DNA of 64,000 nt from Candidatus Tidjanibacter gallistercoris. GTDB lineage: Bacteria > Bacteroidota > Bacteroidia > Bacteroidales > Rikenellaceae. Made by a program: the position numbers and the translations under genes. Positions 30,670 to 41,088 of this stretch are shown here, in pieces (the first letter of the stretch is position 1; every line of letters begins with the position of its first letter). The DNA lies in contig DXFY01000045.1 in assembly GCA_019114205.1 (NCBI GenBank), positions 1 through 64,000 of the forward strand. The letters run 5' to 3'. A model generated the notes under the pieces. It ran no database searches. It had not been told where the DNA came from and was given only the letters and a program-made list of their open reading frames with translations.

Positions 30670-31398
30670 ATGCTTCAAGGCACCATCACGGTACTGGACG
30701 AATGCGGCTCCACCAATACCGAAGCCGCAGACAGCGCCCGTTATGCCCACGGCGATGCGGTCGTCGCCGTACGTCAGACGGCCGGCCGGGGCCAGCGGGG
30801 GCATCGCTGGGACAGCACGCCCGGTGAAAACCTTACCTTCAGCCTCGTCCTGGAACCGACTTTTCTCGAAGCGGGACGGCAGTTCCTCCTTTCCGAAGCC
30901 GTGGCGCTCGCTGTCGCGGATACCCTGGCGGACTACGGTGTGGACGCCCGTATCAAATGGACCAACGACATCTACGCAGGCGACAGGAAACTGTGCGGCA
31001 TGCTGCTGGAACACAGCCTCGACGGGGAACGGCTCCGCCGCACCGTGGCGGGCATCGGTCTCAACGTCAATCAGGAGACATTTCCCGCATGGGTGGCCAA
31101 CCCGTGTTCCATCTATACGGAAACCGGCCGGCGGCACGAGGTCATGGAGGTATTCGCCAACCTGTACGAAAAGCTCTCGGCCCGTTACGGCATGCTGGAG
31201 GAGGACGGGGCGGAACGGATAAGCGAAGCGTACAATGCCCGGCTCTACCGCCGCGGAAGGCCGTCGCGCTTTTTCCTCCCCGGCACGGGAGAAGTCGTCG
31301 GCACGATTCTCGGAGCGGCACCCGACGGCAGGCTTTCGGTCGAAATCGACGGAAAAGTACACGGATACCTGTTTCGGGAAATCGAGTTCGTCATCTGA
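30670..31398 (+). CDS. birA: biotin--[acetyl-CoA-carboxylase] ligase
   Basis: TAGRGQRGHRWDS and IKWTNDIYAGDRKLCGMLLE motifs. Confidence 0.92.
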   Translation: MLQGTITVLDECGSTNTEAADSARYAHGDAVVAVRQTAGRGQRGHRWDSTPGENLTFSLVLEPTFLEAGRQFLLSEAVALAVADTLADYGVDARIKWTNDIYAGDRKLCGMLLEHSLDGERLRRTVAGIGLNVNQETFPAWVANPCSIYTETGRRHEVMEVFANLYEKLSARYGMLEEDGAERISEAYNARLYRRGRPSRFFLPGTGEVVGTILGAAPDGRLSVEIDGKVHGYLFREIEFVI

Positions 31399-31520
31399 AT
31401 CCGCACGCCACCGATAACAGTTACATAAACAAGCACATACAGGCCGACACGGACAGGCGTACCTCCCTGCATGCGGCACGGAAGGCGCGGAAGCGACCGG
31501 ACCGTCGGCCACCCGCAGCA

Positions 31521-32552
31521 ATGAAAATAGTAATCGACGACAAGATACCCTACATCCGCGGGGTATTCGAACCCTATGCCGAAACGGTTTACCTGCCGGG
31601 CAAGACCATCTCCCGCCGGGATGTCGCGGATGCTGATGCACTCCTCGTACGCACGCGCACGCGATGCGATGCGGCGTTACTCGACGGTTCCTCGGTCGGA
31701 CTGGTGGCTACCGCCACGATAGGTACCGACCACATCGACCGCTCCTGGTGTGCGGCAAACGGCATCGAAACGGTATCGGCACCGGGATGCAATGCCGGCG
31801 GCGTGCTCCAATGGGTCGCGGCCGTCCTGGCCCGCACGGTCGCAGTGCGGAAGGCACGCCCGGCGGAACTGACACTCGGCGTGGTGGGCACCGGACACGT
31901 CGGTTCGTTAGTCGAACGGTACGCCGCAGCATGGGGGTTCGGAGTGCTGTGCTCCGACCCCCCGCGCGAGGAGGCGGAAGGGCTCGGCAGACGGGAGGGC
32001 TATGTTCCGCTCGGCGAACTCGCAGCCCGTTCGGACATCGTCACGTTCCACGTTCCGATGCTGCGGACAGGCCCCCACCCCACTTTCGGGCTGGGCGGAA
32101 CGGAATTTTTCGCCGCACTGAAAAACGGTGCGACGGTACTCAACTCCTCGCGGGGCGGCATCGTGGACGAAACGCTGCTGCTGCACCGCGTCGCCGAGGG
32201 ACGCTGCACCTGCTGCATCGACACTTGGGAAAACGAACCGGCGATAAACAGCCGGCTGCTCGCGGCGGCATCGCTGGCCACACCGCACATCGCCGGATAT
32301 TCGGAACAGGGCAAGGCCAACGCATCGGCCGTCGTGGTCGCCGCCGTAGCCGAACATTTCGGACTGCCGCTCGCACACTGGTATCCCCGGCAAGTACGAC
32401 CGGTGACGCGCCGTCCCTTAAGCTGGGAAGCGCTGTGTGCCACGATTACCGACCGGTTCGCTATCGAAGACCAGTCCGAGGCGCTCAAAGCCGCTCCGGA
32501 ACGATTCGAGGATTTCCGCGAACACTACGCCTTCCGGCAGGAATACTTCTGA
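31521..32552 (+). CDS. pdxB: 4-phosphoerythronate dehydrogenase
   Basis: MKIVIDDKIPYIRGVFEPYAETVYLPG; VGTGHVGSLVERYAAAWG; C-terminal PdxB dimerisation region. Confidence 0.92.
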   Translation: MKIVIDDKIPYIRGVFEPYAETVYLPGKTISRRDVADADALLVRTRTRCDAALLDGSSVGLVATATIGTDHIDRSWCAANGIETVSAPGCNAGGVLQWVAAVLARTVAVRKARPAELTLGVVGTGHVGSLVERYAAAWGFGVLCSDPPREEAEGLGRREGYVPLGELAARSDIVTFHVPMLRTGPHPTFGLGGTEFFAALKNGATVLNSSRGGIVDETLLLHRVAEGRCTCCIDTWENEPAINSRLLAAASLATPHIAGYSEQGKANASAVVVAAVAEHFGLPLAHWYPRQVRPVTRRPLSWEALCATITDRFAIEDQSEALKAAPERFEDFREHYAFRQEYF

Positions 32553-32626
32553 ACCGCCCTGCACAAACCGCCGAGCAGCACGGTACGCCTCCACGAAACG
32601 ACAGGCCCCCACACGGGGCATGACAA

Positions 32627-32676
32627 AACGACCGCAGCCGCAGGATGTATTCTCCGTCCCTGCGGCTGCGGTCGTT
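32627..32676. terminator. bidirectional terminator between pdxB and the minus-strand lipoprotein gene
   Basis: AACGACCGCAGCCGCAGG-N14-CCTGCGGCTGCGGTCGTT, 18-bp perfect stem. Confidence 0.8.
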
Positions 32677-32695
32677 CTTTCCCGACACCACGGAG

Positions 32696-33622
32696 CTACA
32701 CGGCAGGCCGCGGCGAATAGGTTCTGTCGTAGGCGATGTGCTCGCCGTCTTTCACCACGTTCAGCGTCAGGGTGTAGCGGTCGTTATGGAACACGGCCGT
32801 AATCGTCGCCTCACCGGAGGCCAGCCCCGCATCGATACGCTCCTGTTTCTCCTTGTCCTTGTTGTCGTTCTCCGCATCGGGCGTTTCCGTCGTGCCGTCC
32901 GCCCATGCAACGACCGTACTGTCGCAGACGAGCCCCAACGTCGTACCTCTCGTTATCCGATGGTGCAGCAACAGGTAATACATATAAAACCCGCTTCCGC
33001 GCGAAACAGCCGACTCCTCCGTCTGCAATATCCGGTCGAGTTTCCCGTCCGAGAAGCGGAAACCCGTCACCACTTCGGAACTGCCATACTGCAAAGGGTC
33101 GTACACCATGCCGGCCAACATGTCGTCGCCCTTCGCGGCGAGTCCCGCATAATTGCGTTCGGTCTCCTGCATGGTATCGCCCCAGAACGAACGGAGCACG
33201 TCGCATGCCTCTACCCGAACGGTTTCCTCGCAAGTCACATCCCTGTATAAATTGCCTTCCGTATCGGGCGCACCGAAGACATACCGTGCCGTGCAGCGCA
33301 CCGCATAGGTGCCTTCCGTGTCCGGAGCGGTAAAGTCGTGAGCCTCCACCTGAGGCCCCGCCGCAACATCCCGAACAGGTACGGCCGCCTGCTGCGCTGC
33401 GGATGCCAGCGACCAGTAAAACTCGACGGACGAGATGTTGTGTCCGTCGGCCGGAATCACGCAGGTCGCCCGGAACGGTTGCCCCGTACCGATACGCTCC
33501 CTGTCCACCGTAATGGGGCCGATGCTTTCGGGGGCACGCCCGTGGTCGGTCAGGTCCACCGGTGCGCATGCGGAAAGCGCCAGAGCCGACGCAACGGCAG
33601 CGAAGCAGATAAAACGTTTCAT
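32696..33622 (-). CDS. hypothetical lipoprotein
   Basis: MKRFICFAAVASALALSACAPVD lipobox. Confidence 0.75.
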   Translation of the reverse strand: MKRFICFAAVASALALSACAPVDLTDHGRAPESIGPITVDRERIGTGQPFRATCVIPADGHNISSVEFYWSLASAAQQAAVPVRDVAAGPQVEAHDFTAPDTEGTYAVRCTARYVFGAPDTEGNLYRDVTCEETVRVEACDVLRSFWGDTMQETERNYAGLAAKGDDMLAGMVYDPLQYGSSEVVTGFRFSDGKLDRILQTEESAVSRGSGFYMYYLLLHHRITRGTTLGLVCDSTVVAWADGTTETPDAENDNKDKEKQERIDAGLASGEATITAVFHNDRYTLTLNVVKDGEHIAYDRTYSPRPAV

Positions 33623-33724
33623 ATTCGATATTTTTAATATGTTCCCGCAGCAATGCGGACGCGCAAAGATATTCAAAAAATTGAAAAACATATACCGACT
33701 CCGTTGCTACGGTCCGACCGGGCG

Positions 33725-33757
33725 TTGCGGCAAATCGGAAGCAAGTCCTTATCTTTG
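33725..33757 (+). promoter_or_regulatory. Bacteroidota-type promoter for fabI
   Basis: TTG at 33725 and TATCTTTG at 33750-33757. Confidence 0.6.
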
Positions 33758-33782
33758 TCCCTGCACTTCTAAACGGAAACTT

Positions 33783-34643
33783 ATGTCCTACAATCTCCTC
33801 AAAGGGAAGCGCGGCCTGATATTCGGCGCGCTCAACGACAAATCCATCGCCTGGAAAGTAGCCGAACGCGCTCGCGAAGAGGGTGCGGAACTCGTGCTGA
33901 CCAACACCCCCGTATCCATCCGTATGGGCAACATCGGCGAACTCGCCGAAAAATGCGGGGCCGTCGTGATACCGGCCGATGCCACCAGCATCGCAGACCT
34001 CGAAAACCTCATCGCCCGCGGGACGGAACACCTCGGCGGGAAGTTCGATTTCGTGCTCCATTCCATCGGCATGTCGCCCAATGTACGCAAGGGGCGCATG
34101 TACGACGACCTCGACTACGACTACTACCACAAGACGGTGGACATCTCGGCCATCTCCTTCCACAAGGTGATACAGACGTGCCGGAAGTACGATGCCATCG
34201 AGGAGTGGGGTTCGGTCGTAGCGCTAACCTACATCGCCGCCCAGCGCACCCTGTACGGCTACAACGACATGGCCGATGCCAAGGCCATGCTCGAATCCAT
34301 CGCCCGCAGCTTCGGTTACATCTACGGCCGCGAGAAGAACATCCGCATCAATACCGTATCCCAGTCGCCCACTCCCACCACGGCCGGGAGCGGCGTGATG
34401 GGGCTCGACAACCTGATGGACTTCGCCGAACGCATGTCGCCCCTGGGCAACGCCACCGCAGCGGAATGCGCCGACTACATCATCACGCTCTTTTCCGACC
34501 TCACGCGCAAGGTAACCATGCAGAACCTCTACCACGACGGCGGATACTCCAGCATGGGGATGAGCATGCAGGCAATGCACGTATATAACGAAGGACTCGA
34601 ATACCGCGACGTGCGCAGCGACAAGACCAGCCGCCGCAAATAA
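33783..34643 (+). CDS. fabI: enoyl-ACP reductase FabI
   Basis: LLKGKRGLIFGALNDKSIAWKVAERAREEGAELVLT; YxxMxxAK-type active site region. Confidence 0.93.
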   Translation: MSYNLLKGKRGLIFGALNDKSIAWKVAERAREEGAELVLTNTPVSIRMGNIGELAEKCGAVVIPADATSIADLENLIARGTEHLGGKFDFVLHSIGMSPNVRKGRMYDDLDYDYYHKTVDISAISFHKVIQTCRKYDAIEEWGSVVALTYIAAQRTLYGYNDMADAKAMLESIARSFGYIYGREKNIRINTVSQSPTPTTAGSGVMGLDNLMDFAERMSPLGNATAAECADYIITLFSDLTRKVTMQNLYHDGGYSSMGMSMQAMHVYNEGLEYRDVRSDKTSRRK

Positions 34644-34867
34644 ACGACGGAGCGGACGTTCCGTACCGGCGGGAAGTGGATGCGGCTGCCGCACGTCCGC
34701 TTCCCGCCGCCTTTTTCGCGACCGCGGCCGGTACGGGGATGCACAGGAAGCACCCCGGTTCCGTCTATGGCGGTAAACCGACCGTCCCGCACGAACGCAT
34801 CCTTTACACTCCGGAAAACGGAAAGCGGTCGGAAGAGACGGGCGGAACGGGTAAAGACAAAAAGAAC

Positions 34868-34892
34868 CGCGCAGGCTTCTATCCTGCGCGGC
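34868..34892 (-). terminator. terminator downstream of tRNA-Pro
   Basis: CCGCGCAGG-loop-CCTGCGCGG with TTCTTTTTG following on the minus strand. Confidence 0.8.
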
Positions 34893-34896
34893 CTCG

Positions 34897-34971
34897 TCGG
34901 GATGACTGGACTCGAACCAGCGACCTTTGGTCCCCCAGACCAACATTCTAACCGGACTGAACTACATCCCG
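34897..34971 (-). tRNA. tRNA-Pro (anticodon GGG)
   Basis: Minus strand CGGGATG...TTGGTCTGGGGGACCAA...GGTTCGAGTCC...CATCCCGA; 7-bp acceptor stem, anticodon loop CTGGGGG, CCA not encoded. Confidence 0.93.
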
Positions 34972-34986
34972 CCTTCAATCGAGGTG

Positions 34987-34994
34987 CAAATATA
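34987..34994 (-). promoter_or_regulatory. -7 element for tRNA-Pro (TATATTTG on minus strand)
   Basis: caaatata on plus strand, 16 nt upstream of the tRNA 5' end. Confidence 0.65.
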
Positions 34995-35327
34995 TTCCAT
35001 TTTTTATAAAAAAGCAAAAAATAAAGGAATTATCCTTCCTTTGCCGGAGAACGAACCGGAGAACGGCCGCAGGACCGAGCAAAGCGCTCCCTGCTGCCTT
35101 CGGTCCCGCAGAGGCGAACCGAAACCGTTCGGGCGCAAGGTTCCCGAAAGCCGACACGAAACTGTACGGACAAAGGGGCCGCAGGCACGCCGTAAACCTA
35201 CCTCCGCATCCCGAAAGACTGTTTTGGATTGGTTTTTGTTGCACCATTCCCGTACCGGAAAGCGCACCGCACCGCTTTGCGAGACAGACAGCAGCACCCG
35301 CAACACCTCAAGAAAAACCAGCCTCTT

Positions 35328-36437
35328 ATGACGGAAACAGACGAAAACCTCAAAAGAAACAACCTGTTTTTCAGACAGCTCCTTTTTCTGGCCGTACTGA
35401 TAGTGATAGGCGTCGTCATGCTTCGGGAACTCTCCTTCATCATCGGTTCGTTCCTGGGAGCCATCACCCTGTATATCGTATTCCGGCCCTGGCAGTACAA
35501 ACTGACGGACCGTTACCGTTGGCGGCCCTGGCTCGCATCGCTGCTGATGGTCTGCATCGCGCTGCTCGTGCTGGCCGGCCTGCTCTTCGGCGTATTCCGC
35601 GTAGTGTCGGCCGAAATCATCAACATCGATTTCAAGAGCCTGCTTTCCGGACTCGACAGCGTGGTGGAAAAAATCAACCGCGAACTGCCATTCAATCTCA
35701 TCCCGGCGACCTACCTTTCCGATTCGTCGGCCTACCTGACGAAAGCGGCCGGCTCCATCATCAACACCACGTACAGTTTCGTCATCAACATCCTCTTCAC
35801 CATCATCATCCTCTACTTCATGCTGGCCAATTCGAGAACGCTCGAACGCCGTCTGGGACGGTACAATCCCTTCAAGGGCGAAAGCCGTGACCTGGTGACC
35901 AGAGAAATAACCGACATCATTTACAGCAACGCGCTGGGAATACCGATTATCATGCTCGGACAAGGCCTGACGGCGGCACTGGTTTATTGGCTGTTCGGCA
36001 TCCAGCACATCGCCTTCTGGGCCTTTCTGACCGCCATCGCGGGGCTGATTCCGGTGGTCGGTTCGATTATCGTCAGCGTACCGCTCGGCATTTCCTTCAT
36101 CATGCAGGGACACCTATGGCAGGGCATCCTGCTGATGCTGTGCGGCATGCTCATCATCGCCAACGTGGACAACCTGATACGCATCTTCCTTAACAAACGA
36201 ATGACCGACACCCATCCCCTTATCGTCATCTTCGGAGTCTTCATGGGTATCCCCTTGTTCGGCTTCTGGGGAATCATCTTCGGGCCGCTGCTCATTTCGG
36301 TCTTCCTGTTGCTCATCAAAATCTATTACCACGAGTTCAAACTCATGACGCCGCAGGAAATCAAGGAGGAACAAATCGACGACATGGCCACGAAAAGCGG
36401 CGGACGCAAAAGACTGCGGTTCGGACGCAAACGGTAA
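35328..36437 (+). CDS. AI-2E family transporter
   Basis: Polytopic AI-2E/PurR-like permease; FLTAIAGLIPVVGSIIVSVPLGI, FGFWGIIFGPLLISVF. Confidence 0.88.
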   Translation: MTETDENLKRNNLFFRQLLFLAVLIVIGVVMLRELSFIIGSFLGAITLYIVFRPWQYKLTDRYRWRPWLASLLMVCIALLVLAGLLFGVFRVVSAEIINIDFKSLLSGLDSVVEKINRELPFNLIPATYLSDSSAYLTKAAGSIINTTYSFVINILFTIIILYFMLANSRTLERRLGRYNPFKGESRDLVTREITDIIYSNALGIPIIMLGQGLTAALVYWLFGIQHIAFWAFLTAIAGLIPVVGSIIVSVPLGISFIMQGHLWQGILLMLCGMLIIANVDNLIRIFLNKRMTDTHPLIVIFGVFMGIPLFGFWGIIFGPLLISVFLLLIKIYYHEFKLMTPQEIKEEQIDDMATKSGGRKRLRFGRKR

Positions 36438-36486
36438 AATCCGCTACCTGCCCGGAGGCGGATACGCCGGACACGTCCCGCAATAC

Positions 36487-36525
36487 ATGCACGGCGGCGA
36501 CGCATGATGCGTCGCCGCCGTGCAT
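36487..36525. terminator. bidirectional terminator
   Basis: ATGCACGGCGGCGACGCAT-G-ATGCGTCGCCGCCGTGCAT, 19-nt perfect arms, between convergent genes. Confidence 0.7.
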
Positions 36526-36550
36526 TCACCCGTTGCGGTAAGTCCTATAC

Positions 36551-37213
36551 CTACTTTATCTGCCGGTAGGTCACCAACCAATAATCGCCGTCATATACGG
36601 TACGGCTGACCAGCATGGAGGATGTGGTATAAGTCAGGTTGTCGATGTAATCCTTGTCCTGCCGGTCGCTGTCCCCCAACAGGAGGTACCGTTCGTTCAG
36701 GAAATCGTCGAGCTGCGCCGTCTTGTCCCGGCTGACCGTAATGGAAGAAGCCGTCAGCCTGTTGTTGCCGTCGAACTCATACGACTTGAACGAATTCACC
36801 GAAGAGACGAGCTCGTAGGTCAGGATGCCGTCCTCCATTCTGTCGGGCAGACCGAGCCGGTTCACCACCTGTTCCTTAGTCATTCCCCAGGTCAGATTAG
36901 CCATGGGCTCGTCGTATAAATCGACCCGTCCTTTGACCGTTACGGATACCGATGCATTATTCGCCGTAATGCGTGTCTGTCCGATGCGCAGGCCCGATAT
37001 CCGCCCCGCGTCCACGGTAGCGACGAACTCGTTGTCGCTGCGCCAGGCCACGCCGTTCGGATTGCCCGTCACGACATACACGGTCTGCGTATCCCCCGTT
37101 CGCATTTCGAGCACGTATCTGTCCAACGTCACGTTGTTGTAACCGTCATCATTCTTGCACCCTGCGAGCAGCGCCGCAAAAAGTGCGACGCATGCCAAAC
37201 TCATTCTCTTCAT
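36551..37213 (-). CDS. lipoprotein with BIG2-like Ig domain
   Basis: Lipobox LLAGCKND; NPNGVAWRSDNEFVATVDAGRISGLRIGQTRITA BIG2-like pattern. Confidence 0.75.
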   Translation of the reverse strand: MKRMSLACVALFAALLAGCKNDDGYNNVTLDRYVLEMRTGDTQTVYVVTGNPNGVAWRSDNEFVATVDAGRISGLRIGQTRITANNASVSVTVKGRVDLYDEPMANLTWGMTKEQVVNRLGLPDRMEDGILTYELVSSVNSFKSYEFDGNNRLTASSITVSRDKTAQLDDFLNERYLLLGDSDRQDKDYIDNLTYTTSSMLVSRTVYDGDYWLVTYRQIK

Positions 37214-37396
37214 ACGCTTCGTACGATTGTTATCCTTCCAATATGTTAAAGACGCCGGAGACCGCCCGTTTGTTGCATCCCGACCGGAAAAAACATCTTT
37301 CCGCAAATTTACGCAAATTTCACGAACGACGGCACACCCCCTCCCACTGCCGGGAACGACGGAGCCGGAACGCCCGCCGCCGCGAATACGAACCGA

Positions 37397-37421
37397 GCCG
37401 CCCTTCGCGGGCGGCTCGGAA
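37397..37421 (-). terminator. possible terminator downstream of hpf
   Basis: CCGAGCCGCCC-TTCG-CGGGCGGCTCGG-type stem; no clear U-tract. Confidence 0.5.
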
Positions 37422-37461
37422 CGAAGTCATGTCCCGTATGCCTCTTCGGGCGGCCGGAAGA

Positions 37462-37758
37462 CTATTTGGCGTAACGCTCCTTATGTTTCTCTATCTGTCT
37501 CTTCAGCGCATCTATGGCGTTGTCCACCGATTCCTCGAAACTCCTGCTGCGCGCCTCGGCCACCAGGTCGTCGCCGGGAACCTCTATCCGGATAATAGCC
37601 ACCTTGTTCCCCTTCTCGTTATCCTTGTCGAGTTTCAGCATCACGTCCGCACCCGTCGCACGTTCTATGAAACGGTCGAGCTTCGCCATCTTTGCTTCCA
37701 CGAATTCGATGAGCTTCCTGTCCGCATCGAACTTAACTGCCTGAATCTGTACGTTCAT
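37462..37758 (-). CDS. hpf: ribosome hibernation-promoting factor, HPF/YfiA family
   Basis: MNVQIQAVKFDADRKLIEFVEAKMAKLDRFIERATGADVML. Confidence 0.9.
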   Translation of the reverse strand: MNVQIQAVKFDADRKLIEFVEAKMAKLDRFIERATGADVMLKLDKDNEKGNKVAIIRIEVPGDDLVAEARSRSFEESVDNAIDALKRQIEKHKERYAK

Positions 37759-37830
37759 AACTAATCCTCCCATATTTTAGGGCGCCTGCCCGGCGCCGTT
37801 TGTCCCATACTGCCCCGCCACCGGCTGCCG

Positions 37831-38748
37831 TCACCGGCCCCGGCCCCGCGGATGCGCCTCGTCGTACACCTCCTTCAGCTTCGCAATGCTGTTGTGCGTA
37901 TAAACCTGCGTGGTGTTCAGGGAGGCGTGTCCCAACAGTTCCTGTATCTCCCGCAGGTCTGCGCCGCCGTTCATCATGTGGGTGGCGAACGTATGCCGCA
38001 GCACGTGGGGGCTCCGTTTGCCCTGCACTCCGAGCAGCGTCAGCTGGCGCTTCACGATGCGGTATACCTCGGTTCTCGAAATGCGGGTTCCCTGCTCTGT
38101 TAAAAATAAGGCTTTTTCTCCGGATTTGCAAATTCCGTCGCGTTTTATTACGTCCGTATAGGCGACCAACCGGCGCCTCAGTTCGGGCACCACGGGCACC
38201 ATTCGTTCCCGGTCGCCCTTCCCCGTCACGTGCAGCTCTCTGAAATCCTTCTCGAAATCGGTTCTGTCGATGGCAATCAGCTCCGCGAGCCGCAATCCCG
38301 TAGCGTACAAAAAGAGTACCACCAGCGCGTCCCGCATCCCGCGGAAATCGACCGCCTCGTCCATCTCCTCGGACAGCTCCGCCACGAGTGCCGCCATCCG
38401 GTTCTCCGGAATGAAGGCGGGGAGCAGTACGGGCGTTTTCAGCGACGATACCTTCCGGAACGGATTCTGCACGACGATTCCCTCGCGCTGCATGTAACGG
38501 TAGAACGAACCGCACGCGGAAAGCATCCGGTTGATGCTCGACGGCTTCAGCCCGCTCTCCGAAAGCGCCATAACCCATTCCCGCACGTCGTCGGCCGTCA
38601 CCAGTGCCGGCTCGAACCGCTCGCCGTCCGTTCCGAGAAAGGCGAGCAGCGAGTCGATGTCGCGCCGGTAGCTTTTCACCGTATTGGGCGAATAGCGCTT
38701 TGCGCTTTCAATATAAGTCAGATACGATTCGACGACATTATGGGTCAT
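37831..38748 (-). CDS. tyrosine recombinase XerC/XerD family
   Basis: LYATGLRLAELIAI, SPHVLRHTFATHMMNGGADLREIQELLGHASLNTTQVYTH (R-HxxR-H-Y). Confidence 0.93.
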   Translation of the reverse strand: MTHNVVESYLTYIESAKRYSPNTVKSYRRDIDSLLAFLGTDGERFEPALVTADDVREWVMALSESGLKPSSINRMLSACGSFYRYMQREGIVVQNPFRKVSSLKTPVLLPAFIPENRMAALVAELSEEMDEAVDFRGMRDALVVLFLYATGLRLAELIAIDRTDFEKDFRELHVTGKGDRERMVPVVPELRRRLVAYTDVIKRDGICKSGEKALFLTEQGTRISRTEVYRIVKRQLTLLGVQGKRSPHVLRHTFATHMMNGGADLREIQELLGHASLNTTQVYTHNSIAKLKEVYDEAHPRGRGR

Positions 38749-39024
38749 TGCAGCAAACATTCATGAAGGCGCCGTTTCCGACGCACGTCTCTTTGTATCG
38801 GTATAACGGCGGAACGGGACGGATAGTACGACACGGTGCGATTGCATCCGGACTTTTATCGACGAAAAAGATTCCGATGCCTCCGCGCCCTGCGCGATAC
38901 CCCTGCAAAATATACGGGCAACCTCCCGCACCGCCCTTCCGGAAACGCACCGGGACGCCGCAGTCCGAAACAAGCGGTCGCAGCAACCGACGCCCCGCAT
39001 CGGAGACGGAGCGGAACGGTACCG

Positions 39025-39750
39025 CTAAGCCCGCACCGCAGGACGTATTCTGCGGAACCGCAGCCGGATAACGCCCCAGAACGCTTCGCCGAAAATGCCG
39101 CTGCTCATCTTGGATACTCCCGCCGTACGGTCCATGAAGACAATCGACACTTCCCGTATCCGGAAGCCGAGGCGCCAGGCCGTATATTTCATTTCTATCT
39201 GGAATCCGTATCCCTTCATCCGCACCGCATCCAGGTCGATGGCTTCGAGCACCCCGCGGGAATAACAGACGAATCCCGCCGTCGCATCGCGCACGGGCAT
39301 GCCCGTGACGGTGCGCACATACGACGAGGCGCAGTAGGACATCAGCAGCCGCGACATGGGCCAGTTCACCACGTTCACCCCCTGCACGTACCGCGACCCC
39401 ACCACGACATCCGCCCCCTCGACGGCGGCACGGTAAAGCCGGAGCAGGTCGTCGGGATTGTGCGAAAAGTCGCAGTCCATCTCGAATACGTAGTCGTATC
39501 CCTGCCGGAGCGCCCACCGGAAGCCGGCGATATAGGCCGTACCCAGACCGAGCTTGCCGGCACGCTCCAGCAAAAAGAGCCTGCCGGGAAATTCCCCCTG
39601 CCGGCCGCGCACGATATCGGCCGTCCCGTCGGGCGAGGCGTCGTCTATAACGAGCATGTCGAACCGCTCCGGAAGCGAGAACACCTTGTCAATCATGGCC
39701 GATACGTTCTCCCTTTCGAGATATGTAGGTATTATGACGAGTTTGCGCAT
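39025..39750 (-). CDS. polyprenol monophosphomannose synthase-like glycosyltransferase (GT2)
   Basis: VIIPTYLERENVSAMIDKV, DDASPDGTADIV, EMDCDFSHNPDDLLRL. Confidence 0.9.
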   Translation of the reverse strand: MRKLVIIPTYLERENVSAMIDKVFSLPERFDMLVIDDASPDGTADIVRGRQGEFPGRLFLLERAGKLGLGTAYIAGFRWALRQGYDYVFEMDCDFSHNPDDLLRLYRAAVEGADVVVGSRYVQGVNVVNWPMSRLLMSYCASSYVRTVTGMPVRDATAGFVCYSRGVLEAIDLDAVRMKGYGFQIEMKYTAWRLGFRIREVSIVFMDRTAGVSKMSSGIFGEAFWGVIRLRFRRIRPAVRA

Positions 39751-39917
39751 GAAACAAAAAAAGATATGTCAGTCCCCCTTGCATACAAACTTACGAAAAA
39801 AAAAGGAATTCGTCCGGATTAGCGCGGATTTAAGCACGGCGGCGCTGCATTTCGTGCGGTAAATGGAACGGAATTGCTTACCTTTGGGGCTCAGAAAAAG
39901 GACGACGGCAAACTGCA

Positions 39918-41045
39918 ATGACTTTCGAGCTGGAACATACGGCGGCGGGAAGCGCCGCCAGAGCCGGACGGTTCACCACCGACCACGGCGTCGTGGAAAC
40001 CCCCGTCTTCATGCCGGTGGGAACGGCTGCGAGCGTGAAGGGCGTCTTCCATCGCGACCTCGTCCAGGCGGGCGCACGCATCATCCTGGCCAACACCTAC
40101 CACCTCTATCTGCGTCCCGGCATGGACGTCATCGAGGCGGCCGGCGGCGTCCACCGGTTCTGTACATGGGACCGTCCGATGCTGACCGACAGCGGAGGCT
40201 TTCAGGTCTTCTCGCTCGCCCAGTGCCGCAAGCTGACCGACGAAGGGTGCCGTTTCAGCTCCCACATCGACGGTTCGCGGCACCTGTTCACGCCCGAAAG
40301 CGTCATCGACACGCAGCGTACCATCGGGGCCGACATCATGATGGCGTTCGACGAATGCCCTCCGGGAGACTCGCCGCGCGACTATGCGGCCAAATCGCTC
40401 CGTCTCACGCACCGATGGCTGGAACGCTGCTTCGACCGGTATGCATCCACGTCGCCCAAGTACGGACACGGACAGTCGCTCTTCCCCATCGTCCAGGGCT
40501 GCACCTACCCAGACCTGCGGGCCGAATCGGCCCTGTTCGCCCGGCAGTTCGACGCCGACGGCTATGCCATCGGCGGACTCGCCGTGGGAGAGCCGGCACC
40601 GGTGATGTACGAGATGATTGAAATAGTGAACGACATACTGCCGCGGGACAAGCCGCGTTATCTTATGGGCGTGGGCACTCCGGTGAACATCCTCGAAGCG
40701 ATAGACCGCGGCGTGGACATGTTCGATTGCGTGATGCCTACCCGCAACGGGCGCAACGGGATGCTCTTCACCTCGGAGGGCGTCATCAACATCCGCAACC
40801 TGAAGTGGCGCGAGGACTTCTCGCCCATCGACCCCGCAGGGCACTGCTTCGTCGACACGCTCTACTCGAAGGCCTACCTGCGCCATCTGGCCGTGTCGGG
40901 CGAAATGCTGGCCGCGCAAATCGCCTCGCTGCACAACATCGCCTTCTACATGTGGCTCGTGGACGAAGCGCGGCGGCGGATTCTGGACGGTACGTTCGCG
41001 CAGTGGAAACGCGGAATGGTTGTAAAATTGACCGAGAGGTTGTAA
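39918..41045 (+). CDS. tgt: tRNA-guanine transglycosylase (queuine tRNA-ribosyltransferase)
   Basis: LTDSGGFQVFSLA, GGLAVGEP, YLMGVGTPVNILEAIDRGVDMFDCVMPTRNGRNG. Confidence 0.95.
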   Translation: MTFELEHTAAGSAARAGRFTTDHGVVETPVFMPVGTAASVKGVFHRDLVQAGARIILANTYHLYLRPGMDVIEAAGGVHRFCTWDRPMLTDSGGFQVFSLAQCRKLTDEGCRFSSHIDGSRHLFTPESVIDTQRTIGADIMMAFDECPPGDSPRDYAAKSLRLTHRWLERCFDRYASTSPKYGHGQSLFPIVQGCTYPDLRAESALFARQFDADGYAIGGLAVGEPAPVMYEMIEIVNDILPRDKPRYLMGVGTPVNILEAIDRGVDMFDCVMPTRNGRNGMLFTSEGVINIRNLKWREDFSPIDPAGHCFVDTLYSKAYLRHLAVSGEMLAAQIASLHNIAFYMWLVDEARRRILDGTFAQWKRGMVVKLTERL

Positions 41046-41088
41046 CTTTGGCTTACCCTGCGGCCGGGAGCCGCTTTTCGACAGGAAC

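Noticed and set aside
37831-38748. XerC-like recombinase considered as an integrase of a mobile element
   Set aside because: It has a chromosomal XerC-type architecture next to hpf, with no att-like repeats, tRNA or cargo genes beside it.
39751-39917. Upstream region of tgt considered for a preQ1-type riboswitch
   Set aside because: No recognisable preQ1 aptamer hairpin/pseudoknot core; only a Bacteroidota promoter-like TACCTTTG was seen.
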